A DNA stretch of 64,000 nucleotides from Neokomagataea thailandica NBRC 106555 (lineage in GTDB: Bacteria > Pseudomonadota > Alphaproteobacteria > Acetobacterales > Acetobacteraceae): contig NZ_BCZB01000004.1 in NCBI RefSeq assembly GCF_001598495.1, positions 1 to 64,000 on the forward strand, read 5' to 3'. Made by a program: the position numbers and the translations under genes. The notes beneath the pieces are model-generated. The model had not been told where the DNA came from. It made no database searches and worked only from the letters and a program-made list of their open reading frames with translations. This document shows, piece by piece, positions 37,941-50,222 of the stretch; the stretch's first letter is position 1, and each line of letters opens with the position of its first letter.

Positions 37941-38086
37941 AAAGGGGGTTTACGCCTCCCGGTCATTTGGGTAAACACCATCTCGCTGGTCCCGAATAGC
38001 TCAGTTGGTAGAGCAAGCGACTGTTAATCGCTGGGTCGTAGGTTCGAGTCCTACTTCGGGAGCCAGCCTTTTTCCTTAAAAAATAG
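37941..38086 (+). repeat. First copy of tRNA-Asn segment duplication
   Basis: About 146 bases, containing the tRNA and flanks on both sides, recur 224 bases downstream. The tRNA is identical; the upstream flank differs at a handful of positions. Confidence 0.9.
37990..38065 (+). tRNA. tRNA-Asn (anticodon GTT), copy 1
   Basis: 76 nt including encoded CCA. Acceptor TCCCGAA pairs with TTCGGGA, D-arm AGCTCAGTTGGTAGAGCA, anticodon loop CTGTTAA (GTT), T-loop GGTTCGAGTCC. Identical to the copy at 38214. Confidence 0.97.
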
Positions 38087-38100
38087 ACTTGTGGTGTTTT

Positions 38101-38123
38101 AAGGTGCTTCGGCGCCTTTTTTT
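38101..38123 (+). terminator. Intrinsic terminator between the two tRNA-Asn copies
   Basis: AAGGTGC and GCGCCTT form a stem closed by the stable UUCG tetraloop, followed by seven Ts. It should end the first tRNA transcript, so the second copy needs its own promoter. Confidence 0.85.
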
Positions 38124-38164
38124 GTTTTCAGCAGGCACCGGTACCTTTTTGAGAAAAAATGCAA

Positions 38165-38310
38165 AAAGGGGGTTTACGGCTCTCGGCTGTTTGGGTAAAC
38201 ACCACCTCGCTGATCCCGAATAGCTCAGTTGGTAGAGCAAGCGACTGTTAATCGCTGGGTCGTAGGTTCGAGTCCTACTTCGGGAGCCAGCTTTTTTCCT
38301 TAAAAAATAG
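38165..38310 (+). repeat. Second copy of tRNA-Asn segment duplication
   Basis: Counterpart of 37941-38086 at a 224-base offset, including the tRNA, the upstream GGGGGTTTACG...TTTGGGTAAACACCA segment and the downstream TTTTTCCTTAAAAAATAG. Confidence 0.9.
38214..38289 (+). tRNA. tRNA-Asn (anticodon GTT), copy 2
   Basis: Same 76-nt sequence as copy 1, with encoded CCA at 38287-38289. Confidence 0.97.
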
Positions 38311-38325
38311 TAGTCTTTAGCCAGA

Positions 38326-39546
38326 TTACTCTGGCTTTATTTCCTCTAGTCTGTCGAGTGACCACAGGCGTGGGAAAAGTGGTATCCATGCTGCTGCCAC
38401 AAGGATGGTGCCAATGCCACCGGTAATGACGGCGGCCTCAGGTCCTATAGCTGCACCTATCATACCGCTTTCAAATTCTCCCAATTGATTGCTTGAGCCA
38501 ATAAATAAGGTGTTCACGGCAGAAACGCGGCCACGCATGGCGTCTGGCGTGGCTAATTGTACGAGTGATGATCGGACGACCATGCTGATCACATCGGCTG
38601 CGCCGAGTGTGATGAGGGCGAGGATAGAAACCCAAATCGTATGCGAGCCTCCAAAAATGATGGTCGCGACGCCAAAGACGAAAACCGATAAATACATGGA
38701 CATGCCGCTGCGTCGGCCCAGAGGGTAGCGGGCGAGCCATAGCGACATGCCAAGGGCGCCAATGGCTGGAGCCGCGCGGAGTAGGCCGAGTCCCATAGGA
38801 CCTGCGTGGAGAATGCTTTCGGCATAAACGGGGAGCATGGCTGTAGCGCCGCCGAGTAAGACAGCAAATAAGTCCATGGAGATTGCACCGAGTAGGTCTC
38901 TGCGTGTGCTTAAGAATGCGAGCCCCGCAAAGACAGAACTCAGGGTGACAGGGTCTTTGCTGGCCGCGCGTGTCATGAGGCGGATGTTGGATGTGCTGAT
39001 AAAGGCTGCAAGGAAAAGCGCGCTGGTAATGCCGTAACTCACAGCGGGTCCAAGACCATAGAGTAGGCCACCCAGGCTGGGGCCTGCGATGGATGCGACC
39101 ATAAAGAGAGATGTGACGAGCGATTGTGCCTGCGGCAGCAAAGCTGCGGGGGTGAGGGAGGGGAGGAAGGCTTGTTGGCAAGGCATTTCGAAGCTGCGCA
39201 ATGTGCCAAGCATAACGCCTAGAGCGTAAATTCCAGCTGGATGTAGTGCGTGGCAGAGCGTGGCAATCGTCATGGCCAGCAAGGTGAGAGCTTCAAGGGC
39301 CTGACAGATTTGAACGACGCGCTGTCTATTAAAGCGATCCGCGACATGCCCGGAAATAAAGGTGAGGGGCACCATCGGTAGGAATTGGGCAAGGCCGATA
39401 TAGCCGAGAGCCGCGACGCTATGCGTCATGTCATAAAGGTGCCATCCGATGGCCACAGCAAGGGTGGATGAGGCGAGTTGGCTGCATAGGCGCGAGAATG
39501 CGAGGCTACGGAACCCGGGGATTGTTTTGAAGAGAGACAGTGACAT
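38326..39546 (-). CDS. MFS transporter, EntS-like exporter group
   Basis: 406-aa major facilitator superfamily protein with about 12 membrane helices. N-terminus FRSLAFSRLCSQLASSTLAVAIGWHLYDMTHS; the MFS loop between helices 2 and 3 reads SGHVADRFNRQRVV. Further segments GPSLGGLLYGL and ATPDAMRGRVSAVNTLFIGSSNQLGEFESG are characteristic of the MFS_3/EntS-like group, which includes siderophore and drug exporters. The substrate is unknown. The start is divergent from gpt, the upstream frame of which it overlaps by a few bases. Confidence 0.88.
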   Translation of the reverse strand: MSLSLFKTIPGFRSLAFSRLCSQLASSTLAVAIGWHLYDMTHSVAALGYIGLAQFLPMVPLTFISGHVADRFNRQRVVQICQALEALTLLAMTIATLCHALHPAGIYALGVMLGTLRSFEMPCQQAFLPSLTPAALLPQAQSLVTSLFMVASIAGPSLGGLLYGLGPAVSYGITSALFLAAFISTSNIRLMTRAASKDPVTLSSVFAGLAFLSTRRDLLGAISMDLFAVLLGGATAMLPVYAESILHAGPMGLGLLRAAPAIGALGMSLWLARYPLGRRSGMSMYLSVFVFGVATIIFGGSHTIWVSILALITLGAADVISMVVRSSLVQLATPDAMRGRVSAVNTLFIGSSNQLGEFESGMIGAAIGPEAAVITGGIGTILVAAAWIPLFPRLWSLDRLEEIKPE

Positions 39547-39617
39547 GTTTTCATCATAGTGTTTTTTCTTCAGGAAGCCGATTGCAAATCGGTGTCATGG
39601 AGGGCAGAGGAAGGCGC

Positions 39618-40124
39618 ATGACTACTACACAGACACCACAAACCGTTCATTATGCGACCGTAACCTGGGATCAGCTGCACCGGGATGCGCGTTTGCTTGC
39701 TTCTAACCTTATGCAGGCTCATGGGCCATTTCGCGGCATCGTTGCCATTACGCGCGGTGGTTTGATCCCCGCGGCGATCTTGGGGCGTGAATTGGGCTGC
39801 CGTTTGATCGAAAGCGTTTCGGTCGTCACTTATGCAGCTGAAGAAGGCACGCAGGGCGAGCCAAAGGTCATTAAGTCGCCAGATGCGGCTGGTGATGGCG
39901 AAGGCTTTTTGATTGTTGATGATCTTGTTGATTCAGGGGTTACCGCACGTGTTGTGCGTGAGATGCTGCCAAAGGCTGTTTTTGCATGCTTATACGCAAA
40001 GCCAGACGGTAAGCCTTTGACGGATCATTATGTGACTGAGGTGTCTCAGGACACATGGGTATTGTTCCCGTGGGATACGGCGCCTCTTTTTGTGCCCCCT
40101 CTGGCAAAAAGTGAAAAAAAGTAA
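39618..40124 (+). CDS. gpt: Xanthine(-guanine) phosphoribosyltransferase
   Basis: 168-aa purine salvage enzyme forming XMP/GMP from xanthine or guanine and PRPP. The ATG at 39618 follows [25 protein letters not shown] and [16 protein letters not shown] are typical of Gpt; the PRPP loop is [19 protein letters not shown] and the base-binding end is [11 protein letters not shown]. Length fits. tRNA-Pro begins 50 bases after the stop. Confidence 0.93.
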   Translation: MTTTQTPQTVHYATVTWDQLHRDARLLASNLMQAHGPFRGIVAITRGGLIPAAILGRELGCRLIESVSVVTYAAEEGTQGEPKVIKSPDAAGDGEGFLIVDDLVDSGVTARVVREMLPKAVFACLYAKPDGKPLTDHYVTEVSQDTWVLFPWDTAPLFVPPLAKSEKK

Positions 40125-40174
40125 AAATACCCTCTTGCGCCCCGAACTGGTTAGGCCTATACACAGCCTCAGTT

Positions 40175-40251
40175 CGGGGCGTGGCGCAGCCTGGTAGCGC
40201 GCTTGTTTTGGGTACAAGAGGCCCCCGGTTCGAGTCCGGGCGCCCCGACCA
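40175..40251 (+). tRNA. tRNA-Pro (anticodon TGG)
   Basis: 77 nt with encoded CCA. Acceptor CGGGGCG with CGCCCCG, D-arm GCGCAGCCTGGTAGCGC, anticodon loop TTTTGGG (TGG), T-loop GGTTCGAGTCC. Confidence 0.97.
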
Positions 40252-40294
40252 CTAGGAAGCACAGCTTCCTGATTTTGGATGCTGTTGCAACTGT

Positions 40295-40371
40295 GCGCCC
40301 TTAGCTCAGTTGGATAGAGCAACAGCCTTCTAAGCTGTGGGTCGCTGGTTCGAATCCAGCAGGGCGCACCA
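40295..40371 (+). tRNA. tRNA-Arg (anticodon TCT)
   Basis: 77 nt with encoded CCA. Acceptor GCGCCCT with AGGGCGC, anticodon loop CTTCTAA (TCT), T-loop GGTTCGAATCC. It lies 43 bases after tRNA-Pro and may share its transcript. Confidence 0.97.
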
Positions 40372-40635
40372 AAAAATCAAAAAATATAAGACTTAATCGC
40401 TAGTAACTTTAGTTATTCAAAAGTTTCTGCAAGCTCTTAAGGCGCTTTCGCATTTATTTACGTAATCTCGCGGCTGCGGGGTGAGCCTTATGACGCAGGT
40501 TCATGTCATTGCGTAGAAATTTTTCTCAAAAATTCTAATATTTGTAGAAGACCTTTACGGCGCTATGCATGCTCAATCTTCGTCAACAAGTAGAGCGCAG
40601 GCACTTCGTTATGAAGTGTAGTGATGCTTAAAATG
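40372..40635. other. Intergenic stretch between tRNA-Arg and pncA
   Basis: 264 AT-rich bases between a plus-strand tRNA and the end of the minus-strand pncA. A small hairpin (CACTTC/GAAGTG, 40602-40618) lies just beyond pncA without a T tract. No gene, repeat or promoter is evident. Confidence 0.5.
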
Positions 40636-41220
40636 TTATTCGCGCATGAATGGCATCGTAGAAGCGTGTAGTGTGACGCCTTGCTTGGTAAGGTTGTTTA
40701 AGAGTGGTGTCGGGTCTTTTTGAAGACCTTGTACGGCATCGGTATAAAGCGTGACGTGAAAGCCGCATTCTAGGGCATCACGAATGGTCGCGTTGACGCA
40801 AACATCTAAGGCTAAGCCGCAAATATGCAGGTGCGTGATCTTTAAGCCTTTGAGTAAGTTTTCTAAGCCTGTTGTGTGAAGGCGGTTATTATCAAAAAAC
40901 GCGGAATAACTATCGCAATGAGGGTCTAGGCCCTTATGTACGATGTGATGGATGGTGCCGGTGTGTAGGTTTGGAGGGAATGCGGCTCCCTCTGTGCCTG
41001 CAATACAGTGTGCAGGCCAGTCACCGCTTTGCTCTTTGAAAGAACAGTGCTGAGGAGGGTGCCAGTCTTTGGTTGCGATGACCGTGTCCCAAGGCTGCGC
41101 GAGTAAAGCATTGATGGGTTGAATGATGGTATCACCGTGGGGAACGGCTAAGGTGCCTCCGGGTAAAAAATCATTTTGTACATCAACGATAATCAGAGCA
41201 GAGCGTTCTGAAACCGACAT
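40636..41220 (-). CDS. pncA: Nicotinamidase (pyrazinamidase)
   Basis: 194-aa cysteine hydrolase converting nicotinamide to nicotinate for NAD salvage. The catalytic triad Asp-Lys-Cys is visible: D13 in IIVDVQNDFLPGG, Lys in VHKGLDPHCDSYSAF, and Cys in CGLALDVCVNATIRDAL. Metal ligands are in KDWHPPQHCSF. Length is normal. Its ATG directly abuts the stop of the upstream CNNM/CorC gene, so the two are probably co-transcribed. Confidence 0.94.
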   Translation of the reverse strand: MSVSERSALIIVDVQNDFLPGGTLAVPHGDTIIQPINALLAQPWDTVIATKDWHPPQHCSFKEQSGDWPAHCIAGTEGAAFPPNLHTGTIHHIVHKGLDPHCDSYSAFFDNNRLHTTGLENLLKGLKITHLHICGLALDVCVNATIRDALECGFHVTLYTDAVQGLQKDPTPLLNNLTKQGVTLHASTMPFMRE

Positions 41221-42585
41221 TTACGGGCGCTCCTTGATGGCATTGAGGCGTGTCACGAGGAGTTGGTTAATACGGAAACCATCGACATCGACCACTTCGA
41301 AGCGGCAACCAGCGGCGTCGACCCTATCGGCCTTACGCGCCATACGGCGCAAGCGGTTCATGACGAAGCCGCCAATAGTATCGAAATTTTGCGCATCATC
41401 GAAAACGGGGATATCGAGTTCACGGATGACGTCTCCGATGGGGGCCGCCCCGTCAATGAGCCACGAGTTATCATCGCGTCGGACGATCGCTTGTTCTTCA
41501 AAGGGGCTGACGAGGCCATCCATCAGGGCCCCCATGATATCTTTATAAGTAATGAGGCCAACAACGAGGCCATATTCGTTAACAATGAGAGCAAAGCCTG
41601 CGCCGTTGACGTCAAATTGCGCCAGTGTTTCCCACAGGTTCAGCGTGTCTGGCAATGACAAGACATCACGGCGCATTTTGAAAATTTGATTGGTGCCCGG
41701 TGTGGGGAGTTCCGTATCTTGAGGCTTATCAACCACCGCAACCAGCACGTCTTCAGCACGAATGGAGCCGATCACATGGTCTAAGTCGCCATTGCACAAA
41801 GGGTACCGTGAATAGGGGCGTACGCGGACTTTATCGCGTTGTGTTTCTGGTGTTTCTTGGACGTCCAGATAAACAATTTCGTCACGTGGTGTCATCGCGG
41901 AGGTGACGGAACGATCTTGTAGGCCAAGCACGTTCTGAATCATCTGGTGCTCTTCTTCGAGCAAGATGCCCGAGGCTGTGCCTGCGGCAAGAATAGCGCG
42001 TAGATCTTCCGGTGTGACGGGCTCAACCGTTGCTGTCGCTGGAATTTTCAGGAAACGCAGCAGTGCGTCTGAGATTTTGGAAAAGACCCAAACCGCCGGA
42101 TATAAGACCTTTAGGGCAATGGCTGGGAACCAGCCAACCTTGAGGGCAATGCGGTCAGGCGCATTCATGGCGATACGTTTGGGCAGTAAGTCCGCAAAAA
42201 GAACAAATAAGCCCGTGATGAGGATAAACCCGAGCGCGGCGCCGAGTTGATCAGACAAGGTACTAGACAGGCCACAGGCTTTTAAGGCAGCGGCAAGTGG
42301 TGCGCTCAGCATTGAATCGCTGATGATACCGCCCAAGACACCAACGGCATTCAAGCAGATTTGTAAGACCGTAATGACCTGCCCGCTATTTCGGCGAAGC
42401 TTTAAGAAGGCAATTGCCCGTGGATCCCCGGCATCTGCTTTTGAGCGCAGGCGGACGTCTCGCGCTGCAGCAAAGGAAATCTCTGAAAGAGAGATAAGGA
42501 TTGATACGCCAATAAGAATAATGGTGGCGATCAGGCCGAGGATGAACAGGCCGACATGCGGCTGCGAAAGAGCGGGGCTAGGCAT
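41221..42585 (-). CDS. CNNM/CorC (hemolysin-like) membrane protein
   Basis: 454-aa protein with an N-terminal DUF21/CNNM membrane domain (about residues 10-190, four helices; ISLSEISFAAARDVRLRSKADAGDPRA is typical), a CBS-domain pair (about 210-335; NVLGLQDRSVTSAMTPRDEIVYLD and FALIVNEYGLVVGLITYKDIMGAL) and a CorC_HlyC domain at the end (SWLIDGAAPIGDVIRELDIPVFDD). Relatives act in magnesium/cobalt efflux or regulation. Older annotations as hemolysins are not supported by function. It follows ligA by 84 bases. Confidence 0.92.
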   Translation of the reverse strand: MPSPALSQPHVGLFILGLIATIILIGVSILISLSEISFAAARDVRLRSKADAGDPRAIAFLKLRRNSGQVITVLQICLNAVGVLGGIISDSMLSAPLAAALKACGLSSTLSDQLGAALGFILITGLFVLFADLLPKRIAMNAPDRIALKVGWFPAIALKVLYPAVWVFSKISDALLRFLKIPATATVEPVTPEDLRAILAAGTASGILLEEEHQMIQNVLGLQDRSVTSAMTPRDEIVYLDVQETPETQRDKVRVRPYSRYPLCNGDLDHVIGSIRAEDVLVAVVDKPQDTELPTPGTNQIFKMRRDVLSLPDTLNLWETLAQFDVNGAGFALIVNEYGLVVGLITYKDIMGALMDGLVSPFEEQAIVRRDDNSWLIDGAAPIGDVIRELDIPVFDDAQNFDTIGGFVMNRLRRMARKADRVDAAGCRFEVVDVDGFRINQLLVTRLNAIKERP

Positions 42586-42669
42586 AGGGCCCCTTATATA
42601 ACGTGATTTCTAAAAAAGATGGTTGTTTTTGTGTCGCAAGCTCGCAGATTAGCGGCTCAGCGCAGGGAA

Positions 42670-46433
<3,764 letters not shown>

Positions 46434-46453
46434 GACGCCGGTATCAATGTTGC

Positions 46454-46476
46454 TGCAGCGCGTGGGGCGCGCTGCA
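46454..46476 (-). other. Strong hairpin between bamD and recN
   Basis: TGCAGCGCG at 46454-46462 and CGCGCTGCA at 46468-46476 form a perfect 9-bp stem with a 5-base loop, just after the bamD stop. No T tract follows on either strand, so it is more likely an mRNA processing or stabilising structure than a terminator. Confidence 0.55.
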
Positions 46477-46478
46477 TA

Positions 46479-47381
46479 TTAGAAAACGCTGTGCCAAGCG
46501 CGGGAGAAGAAACCACGCTGTGCATCGGTTTTTTGTTTGCTTGCAACGGGGGTCTTCATATCGTTGGAGAGAAGCCCTGCATCGCGCATATCGGCATAAG
46601 CGTCATGGTACCATGTGCTGTCGGGGTAGTTATATCCTAGCACGGAGGCGGTTTGTTGCGCTTGGTCCTTCAGGCCAAGGGCAAGATACACTTCCACCAA
46701 ACGCTCCAGCGCTTCAGCCGTATGGTTGGTTGTCTGGAAGTCTTGAACAACGCGCTGATAGCGGGTCATAGCGGCTTCATAATTGTGCTGCTGTTGGTAC
46801 CAGCGGCCGACCAGCATTTCCTTACCCGCGAGGTGATCGCGGCAGAGGTCAATTTTCAGTTGAGCATCACGAGCGTAAGACGTTTGAGGGAAGCGCGTAA
46901 CGACTTCTTCCAACGCATTGAGCGCTTCAACAGTGCCTTGCTGGTCACGCTGTACGTCTGCAATTTGCTCATAATAGCACAGTGCACGCAGATAGAATGC
47001 GTAGGCTGCGTCGGGGCTCGTCGGATGCAACTGCAGGTAACGTTCGAGTTGTTGAACGGAAAGTGCGTATTCCCCTTGTAGGTAGTAGGAATACCCTTCC
47101 ATTAGCTCGGCATTACCGGTGAAGCCGGAATAAGGGTAATTTTGCTGCAACAGCTCAAACTCACCCGAGGCGAGTTGGTAACGGCCTGAGTGCAGTGCGT
47201 CGATCCCGTAATTATATAATGTCTCGGCATCGGCTGCTTTGGGAATCGCAGCAGGTCCGTCTTTGTGTGAAAACAAAGAACAGCCAGACAGAAGCAACGC
47301 AGCGCCAATCATGGCCGCGCTGCGGGGGAACATACGCTCTGTGAGCGTGAGAGAAAAACGACGCTGTGTGCTGTTGGTCAT
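46479..47381 (-). CDS. bamD: Outer membrane assembly lipoprotein BamD
   Basis: 300-aa lipoprotein of the BAM complex that inserts outer-membrane beta-barrel proteins. A signal with lipobox LLLSGCS (Cys near residue 34) precedes tandem TPR repeats: AETLYNYGIDALHSGRYQLASGEFELLQQNYPYS, ELMEGYSYYLQGEYALSVQQLERYLQLHP and so on. The family motif YAFYLRALCYYEQI and the long block to QASVLGYNYPDSTWYHDAY are typical. The position between lpxC and recN is conserved in the class. Confidence 0.95.
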   Translation of the reverse strand: MTNSTQRRFSLTLTERMFPRSAAMIGAALLLSGCSLFSHKDGPAAIPKAADAETLYNYGIDALHSGRYQLASGEFELLQQNYPYSGFTGNAELMEGYSYYLQGEYALSVQQLERYLQLHPTSPDAAYAFYLRALCYYEQIADVQRDQQGTVEALNALEEVVTRFPQTSYARDAQLKIDLCRDHLAGKEMLVGRWYQQQHNYEAAMTRYQRVVQDFQTTNHTAEALERLVEVYLALGLKDQAQQTASVLGYNYPDSTWYHDAYADMRDAGLLSNDMKTPVASKQKTDAQRGFFSRAWHSVF

Positions 47382-47448
47382 ACCTGCTCTTCCCGTGGAG
47401 AGTGTCTTATATCACGGGATCGCGCTGACGAAAGACCCGTAAGCCGCC

Positions 47449-48468
47449 TTAAGCGGCAACATAAGAGGGTTGAGTGCTTTTCGTGGGGCGTGTTGTGGCG
47501 ATTGGTTGCAAGCGCCAGTTGCGCTGGTCGGCAAAAACAGCCCGTAAAAGTTGATTGTTCATGCGGTGACCAGATTTATGCCCGATGAAGCCCCCTTGGA
47601 TAGGGCGACCTGCGCAATAGAGGTCACCAACGGCATCCAGCAGTTTATGGCGTGCGAATTCGCGCTCAATGCGTAAGCCTGCGGGATTGATGACGCTCTG
47701 CCCATCAACCACGACGGCATTGTCCAAAGAGCCGCCACGGGCAAGGCCAATGCTTTGTAAATGCTCAATATCGGAACGGTTTACAAAAGTGCGGCAGAAA
47801 GAAAGCTCATTGATAAAGCGATCCGCTGTAAGTTGGATGGCATAGCGTTGAGTGCCGATCGCTTCAGCGGAAAAGCTCAATGAAATGGCCAGTGCAAGTC
47901 CATGGTGGGCGGGCCGAAGTTCTGCGAAAGCGCCGTTATCATCCTCAACGCGGACGGGGCGGAGAATTTCGATTGTGCGGCGCGGAGCCTCTAATATGCG
48001 GGTGCCTGCGCACTGAATGAGAAAGCAGAATTCTGCCGAGGAGCCGTCTAAAGCAGGCATTTCGGGGCCAGAAACCGCGATGATGGCATTATCAATGCTG
48101 AGGGCGGAAAGGGCCGCCATGAGATGTTCGATTGTTGCCGCGCGGACTTCGGGGTTTTCATCCCAAGCGACCACAGTTGAGAGGCGCGTATCAATAATCG
48201 TGTCAGGACGGACAGGAAATGCCGGTGTTTCGGGGAGGTCCGTGCGTAGAAAGCAGATACCCGTATGTGCCGGGGCTGGGCGTAGCTCTAATGTGACGGT
48301 CACACCACTATGAAGGGCGATGCCACGGCAGCTAATGGCATTGGCCAAAGTGGTTTGTTGTGCGGGGGGCATGCTCTGAGAATGTGCGGGTGCATCAGAC
48401 GTAAGAAAAGACGGCAGAAGAGAAAGGTCTGTCGCTGTTTTTGCGTCTTGAAATCCTGTCACCTGCAT
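47449..48468 (-). CDS. lpxC: UDP-3-O-acyl-N-acetylglucosamine deacetylase
   Basis: 339-aa zinc enzyme for the committed step of lipid A synthesis. The core starts at TLANAISCRGIALHSGVTVTLEL; the ATG used here (AAAGGGACAG upstream) gives about 38 extra N-terminal residues, and an ATG at 48372 is an alternative. Zinc ligands lie in IEHLMAALSALSIDNAIIAVSG and in HKLLDAVGDLYCAGRPI; the catalytic His is in GHKSGHRMNNQLLRAV. It lies at the end of the dcw cluster after ftsZ, its usual place. Confidence 0.95.
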   Translation of the reverse strand: MQVTGFQDAKTATDLSLLPSFLTSDAPAHSQSMPPAQQTTLANAISCRGIALHSGVTVTLELRPAPAHTGICFLRTDLPETPAFPVRPDTIIDTRLSTVVAWDENPEVRAATIEHLMAALSALSIDNAIIAVSGPEMPALDGSSAEFCFLIQCAGTRILEAPRRTIEILRPVRVEDDNGAFAELRPAHHGLALAISLSFSAEAIGTQRYAIQLTADRFINELSFCRTFVNRSDIEHLQSIGLARGGSLDNAVVVDGQSVINPAGLRIEREFARHKLLDAVGDLYCAGRPIQGGFIGHKSGHRMNNQLLRAVFADQRNWRLQPIATTRPTKSTQPSYVAA

Positions 48469-48580
48469 CTGTCCCTTTACCGTGGTTCCGGGCGATGAAC
48501 GCTCGGTCAGTGTCTCATATAAGGGCAGATGCAGGGCAGGCTCCAGTCAATGATTATTGCCGTATATTACGCAGTTTGTA

Positions 48581-50194
48581 TCATCGGCGGAGATAGGTTG
48601 GGATATCCAACGTGCCATCGTCAGGCGAATCGGATGGGCGCGGACGCTCAGGTTGAGCATCGGGACGAGTTTGCTGAGGCTGCGTGTGCGGCATTTGGGT
48701 ATGCTCAGGGGCAGACGGCTCAGTGCGTTGTGCCGGTGCATGGGGAGCCGCAGGGCGGCTGCGGAATGCGCCTGTGACCAGGCCGAACAGGCTCCGGGGT
48801 TGAGCTTCGGCCTGTGGTTGCTGCTGAGGTACGTTTGTGAACAGCGTTGAATGATGCGAGCGGTTTTGTTGCTCTTGCTGTGGGGCTGCATGTTGGTTGG
48901 TATGCGCTGGCTGTGCCGGAGCAGGCTGCGCTTCATGTTGCGGGGTGTAGGGTTGTTCTGCCGGTGGGGGCGCGCTGTGCTGCTGCGGTGCTTGCGGCTC
49001 AAGGTTAAAATTTGGCCGTGCACCTCCAGCATAGGTTGAGCCCGGTGCGTAAGAGCTTGGTGCGCGTTGTGCGGCTTGAGGTGCAGGGTTGGCCGGTGCT
49101 GCTGGGTTCTGCGCAGGGGCGGATTGTGTGTTGTGCGCGGGTGCTTCTTGGCTTGTGGCCGTCGCATTATGTGCAGCTTGTGTATCAAGACCTGTTGCGA
49201 CGACGGAAACACGGATACGACCGTTTAGGTTGTCATCAATGGATGTGCCGAAAATGATGTTGGCATCTTCAGCGACTTCTTCACGGATGCGGTCGGCGGC
49301 GGCATTGACTTCATACAGGGTCAAATCTTCGCCGCCGGTGATGTTGATCAGCAGGCCGCGTGCGCCAGCCATTGAGGCATCTTCCAATAATGGATTGGAG
49401 ATAGCGCGTTCAGCCGCCGCTATAGCGCGGTCTTCGGCATCATCGTTTGTGGAAGATTCGCCTGTGCCCATCATGGCCTTGCCCATGTTTTCCATGACGG
49501 CTTTGACATCGGCAAAGTCGAGATTGATCAGGCCGGGGGAAACCATCAGGTCCGTAATGCCGCGAACGCCCATATTGAGGACGTTATCAGCCATTTGGAA
49601 GGCTTCGCGGAAGGTCGTGTTTTGATTGGCGGAGTTAAAGAGGTTTTGGTTCGGAATGACGATGAGGGTATCAACGTGCTTCTGAAGTTCGGCAATGCCA
49701 CTATCAGCCAGCGTAGCGCGGCGGCGCCCTTCGAAGTTGAAGGGCTTAGAAACGACGCCAACGGTGAGAATGCCGCGTTCACGGGCCATGCGTGCAACAA
49801 CGGGAGCAGCCCCTGTGCCTGTACCGCCGCCCATGCCTGCCGTGATGAAGATGAGATTTGCACCTTCCAGTTGGCGATCAATCTCTTGAGCCGCTTCTTC
49901 AGCAGCTTCACGGCCAATTTCTGGCTTGGCGCCGGCACCGAGGCCACGGGTCAGGTGTGGGCCGAGTTGCACCCGGCGTTCAGATTTGGAATGGGCAAGC
50001 TGCTGCGCATCCGTGTTTGCAACAACGAATTCGACGCCTTTGAGCTCAGAGGCGATCATGTTGTTGACTGCATTGGTGCCGGCTCCACCGACGCCAATCA
50101 CGGTAATCCGTGGAGCGAGTTCGACATGCGAATTAGGGGTCGGGGTCAGGTTCAGTGTCATGCTCGGATCCAGAACTTCAGTAAAAGGCGCCAT
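48581..50194 (-). CDS. ftsZ: Cell division GTPase FtsZ
   Basis: 537-aa tubulin homologue that forms the Z-ring. GTP-binding [18 protein letters not shown], the tubulin signature [18 protein letters not shown]7 loop [20 protein letters not shown] and a core ending near residue 325. A linker of about 190 residues, rich in Pro, Ala and Gln, leads to the conserved C-terminal peptide [13 protein letters not shown] that binds FtsA. Linker length is long even for alphaproteobacteria. A second ATG 11 codons in is an alternative start. It is 28 bases after ftsA. Confidence 0.97.
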   Translation of the reverse strand: MAPFTEVLDPSMTLNLTPTPNSHVELAPRITVIGVGGAGTNAVNNMIASELKGVEFVVANTDAQQLAHSKSERRVQLGPHLTRGLGAGAKPEIGREAAEEAAQEIDRQLEGANLIFITAGMGGGTGTGAAPVVARMARERGILTVGVVSKPFNFEGRRRATLADSGIAELQKHVDTLIVIPNQNLFNSANQNTTFREAFQMADNVLNMGVRGITDLMVSPGLINLDFADVKAVMENMGKAMMGTGESSTNDDAEDRAIAAAERAISNPLLEDASMAGARGLLINITGGEDLTLYEVNAAADRIREEVAEDANIIFGTSIDDNLNGRIRVSVVATGLDTQAAHNATATSQEAPAHNTQSAPAQNPAAPANPAPQAAQRAPSSYAPGSTYAGGARPNFNLEPQAPQQHSAPPPAEQPYTPQHEAQPAPAQPAHTNQHAAPQQEQQNRSHHSTLFTNVPQQQPQAEAQPRSLFGLVTGAFRSRPAAPHAPAQRTEPSAPEHTQMPHTQPQQTRPDAQPERPRPSDSPDDGTLDIPTYLRR

Positions 50195-50222
50195 TAGCGG
50201 AAGTTATACACAAATCTTTAGC

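Noticed and set aside
48547-49212. 221-codon minus-strand frame in the ftsZ linker region
   Set aside because: Alternative frame of the Pro/Ala/Gln-coding repeats of ftsZ; the repetitive codons keep several frames open.
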